Positions 63,086 to 64,000 of a DNA stretch of 64,000 nucleotides are shown piece by piece. The notes below the pieces were generated by a model, which ran no database searches, had not been told where the DNA came from, and worked only from the letters and a program-made list of their open reading frames with translations. Each line of letters opens with the position of its first letter. Within the stretch, counting starts at the first letter, position 1. This DNA is from Chrysemys picta bellii (Eukaryota; Chordata; Testudines; Emydidae), in NCBI RefSeq assembly GCF_011386835.1, contig NC_088794.1, forward strand, positions 69,760,434 to 69,824,433, in the 5' to 3' direction. The position numbers and the translations under genes were made by a program.

Positions 63086-64000
63086 CAGCCTCTCAATATT
63101 GGTATCAATTAGAGACAATTGTGACACAGCACTTGTCTACTAAGAATTGGAGACCACCAGTTCCTTTCACACTGAGCATGTTGTCAGATATTCATGACTT
63201 TTGGTTGTCGGCTTCTTTCTAAGGGCCCAATCCAAAGCCCATTGAATTAATTGCAAAGGCTCCCATTGACTTCAGTGAGTTTTGAATCAGGCCAATAATA
63301 AAGTTTTGACTTCTTATTAGCACTAATTTGAAAGTTCTTCATTAGACACAAACTCCTAGACTGAATTTCTGGGATGCAAATACTTTCTAAAAAACCTTTC
63401 TGTTTGCATGGTTGTGTTCACCTTCACACTCTCTTCTACTGGAAGGCACCTGTAGTTCATGGAAACTGCATTCCCTGGAGGCAATTTATCTTGCTAAAGA
63501 TCTCTATTGAATCCATGAGTGCAGCCAGTCTAATATTATGTCACCCTCTAAACTGAGTTGGTTTCTTTGCTTCCACAGATTTTCATAGCATGATGCCTAC
63601 ATTTTATGATTTATGACAAGAATATTAATCACCCTCTGCATGGTGCATGCCTCATCATCAGTATGCATTATAAATCATCCAGAAGTACCTTCACATCTGG
63701 TTAGCATTACACCTAAGGTCTCAAGCACGGCAGTCTGTCTCAGACTGCATGGGCAACTTAACTTCACACATACACTGTGCCTTGACTGTTCTTTTCCAAA
63801 AAGCTTAATAAATCAATTGCCTGTTATTCAAAAGCCACCCCACCTCCGGGAAGTTAAGAAGCAGTATTAACAGAGAGCCCCCATCAGTCCTCCTTGACTA
63901 GAAGCATGGTGAGTAAGTCATAAATCCTGAATGGTAATGGGAGTGTGTGTCAACTGAGAGAAAAATAGTAGGATTTGGTGGGGCACCGAAGGGAGGGAAT
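63086..64000. other. Intergenic, no gene recognised
   Basis: A short palindromic repeat at 63218-63298 (GGGCCCAATCCAAAGCCCAT and CCCATTGACTTCAGTGAG) is the only element seen. Confidence 0.45.

Overview
This window is nuclear DNA of a vertebrate. It has long introns with GT-AG borders, a low gene density, and repeats typical of non-mammalian amniotes: CR1 LINEs, a tRNA-derived SINE, hAT elements, short palindromic MITE-like repeats and one MIR. The repeat mix, recognised from general knowledge, points to a turtle; a crocodilian is the main alternative. No bacterial, organellar or viral genes were seen.

The one cellular gene is SLC17A6, encoding the vesicular glutamate transporter VGLUT2. It lies entirely on the minus strand. 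Twelve coding exons run from the ATG at 52469 down to the TAA at 1231-1233. All exon phases join, and the exons add up to 1749 nt, or 582 residues plus stop, the length of mammalian VGLUT2. Residues R88, H128, R184, E191 and R322, important for transport in this family, all fall at their expected numbers. Introns range from 114 bp (intron 5) to 26.4 kb (intron 3).

Upstream of the gene, 52.5-53.5 kb holds two CCAAT motifs, a GT/GA microsatellite and a CpG-rich block. That block contains two consecutive matches to the RE1/NRSE consensus bound by REST, 49 bp apart. This is a plausible control point for a gene that must be silent outside neurons, and it is the strongest regulatory signal in the window.

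Most of the rest is mobile DNA. Intron 8 holds a 558-codon intronless frame on the minus strand, broken only by two TGA codons. It is a zinc-finger protein of a multi-copy family that I cannot place with certainty, and a cluster of C/EBP-ATF-like motifs lies just upstream of it. Intron 3 holds a CR1 interrupted by a SINE-like fold-back with a 14-bp target duplication. It also holds a hAT element folded into two arms of about 0.6 kb, other CR1 pieces and three copies of a tRNA-derived SINE. Introns 7 and 10 carry two copies of a 1.3 kb element built from tRNA-like modules in both orientations. The 5' flank (53.5-64 kb) is intergenic and holds a 176-bp hAT MITE with an 8-bp target duplication, a dead CR1 reverse-transcriptase fragment and another hAT copy. 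Boundaries of old repeats are approximate, because no alignment could be run.
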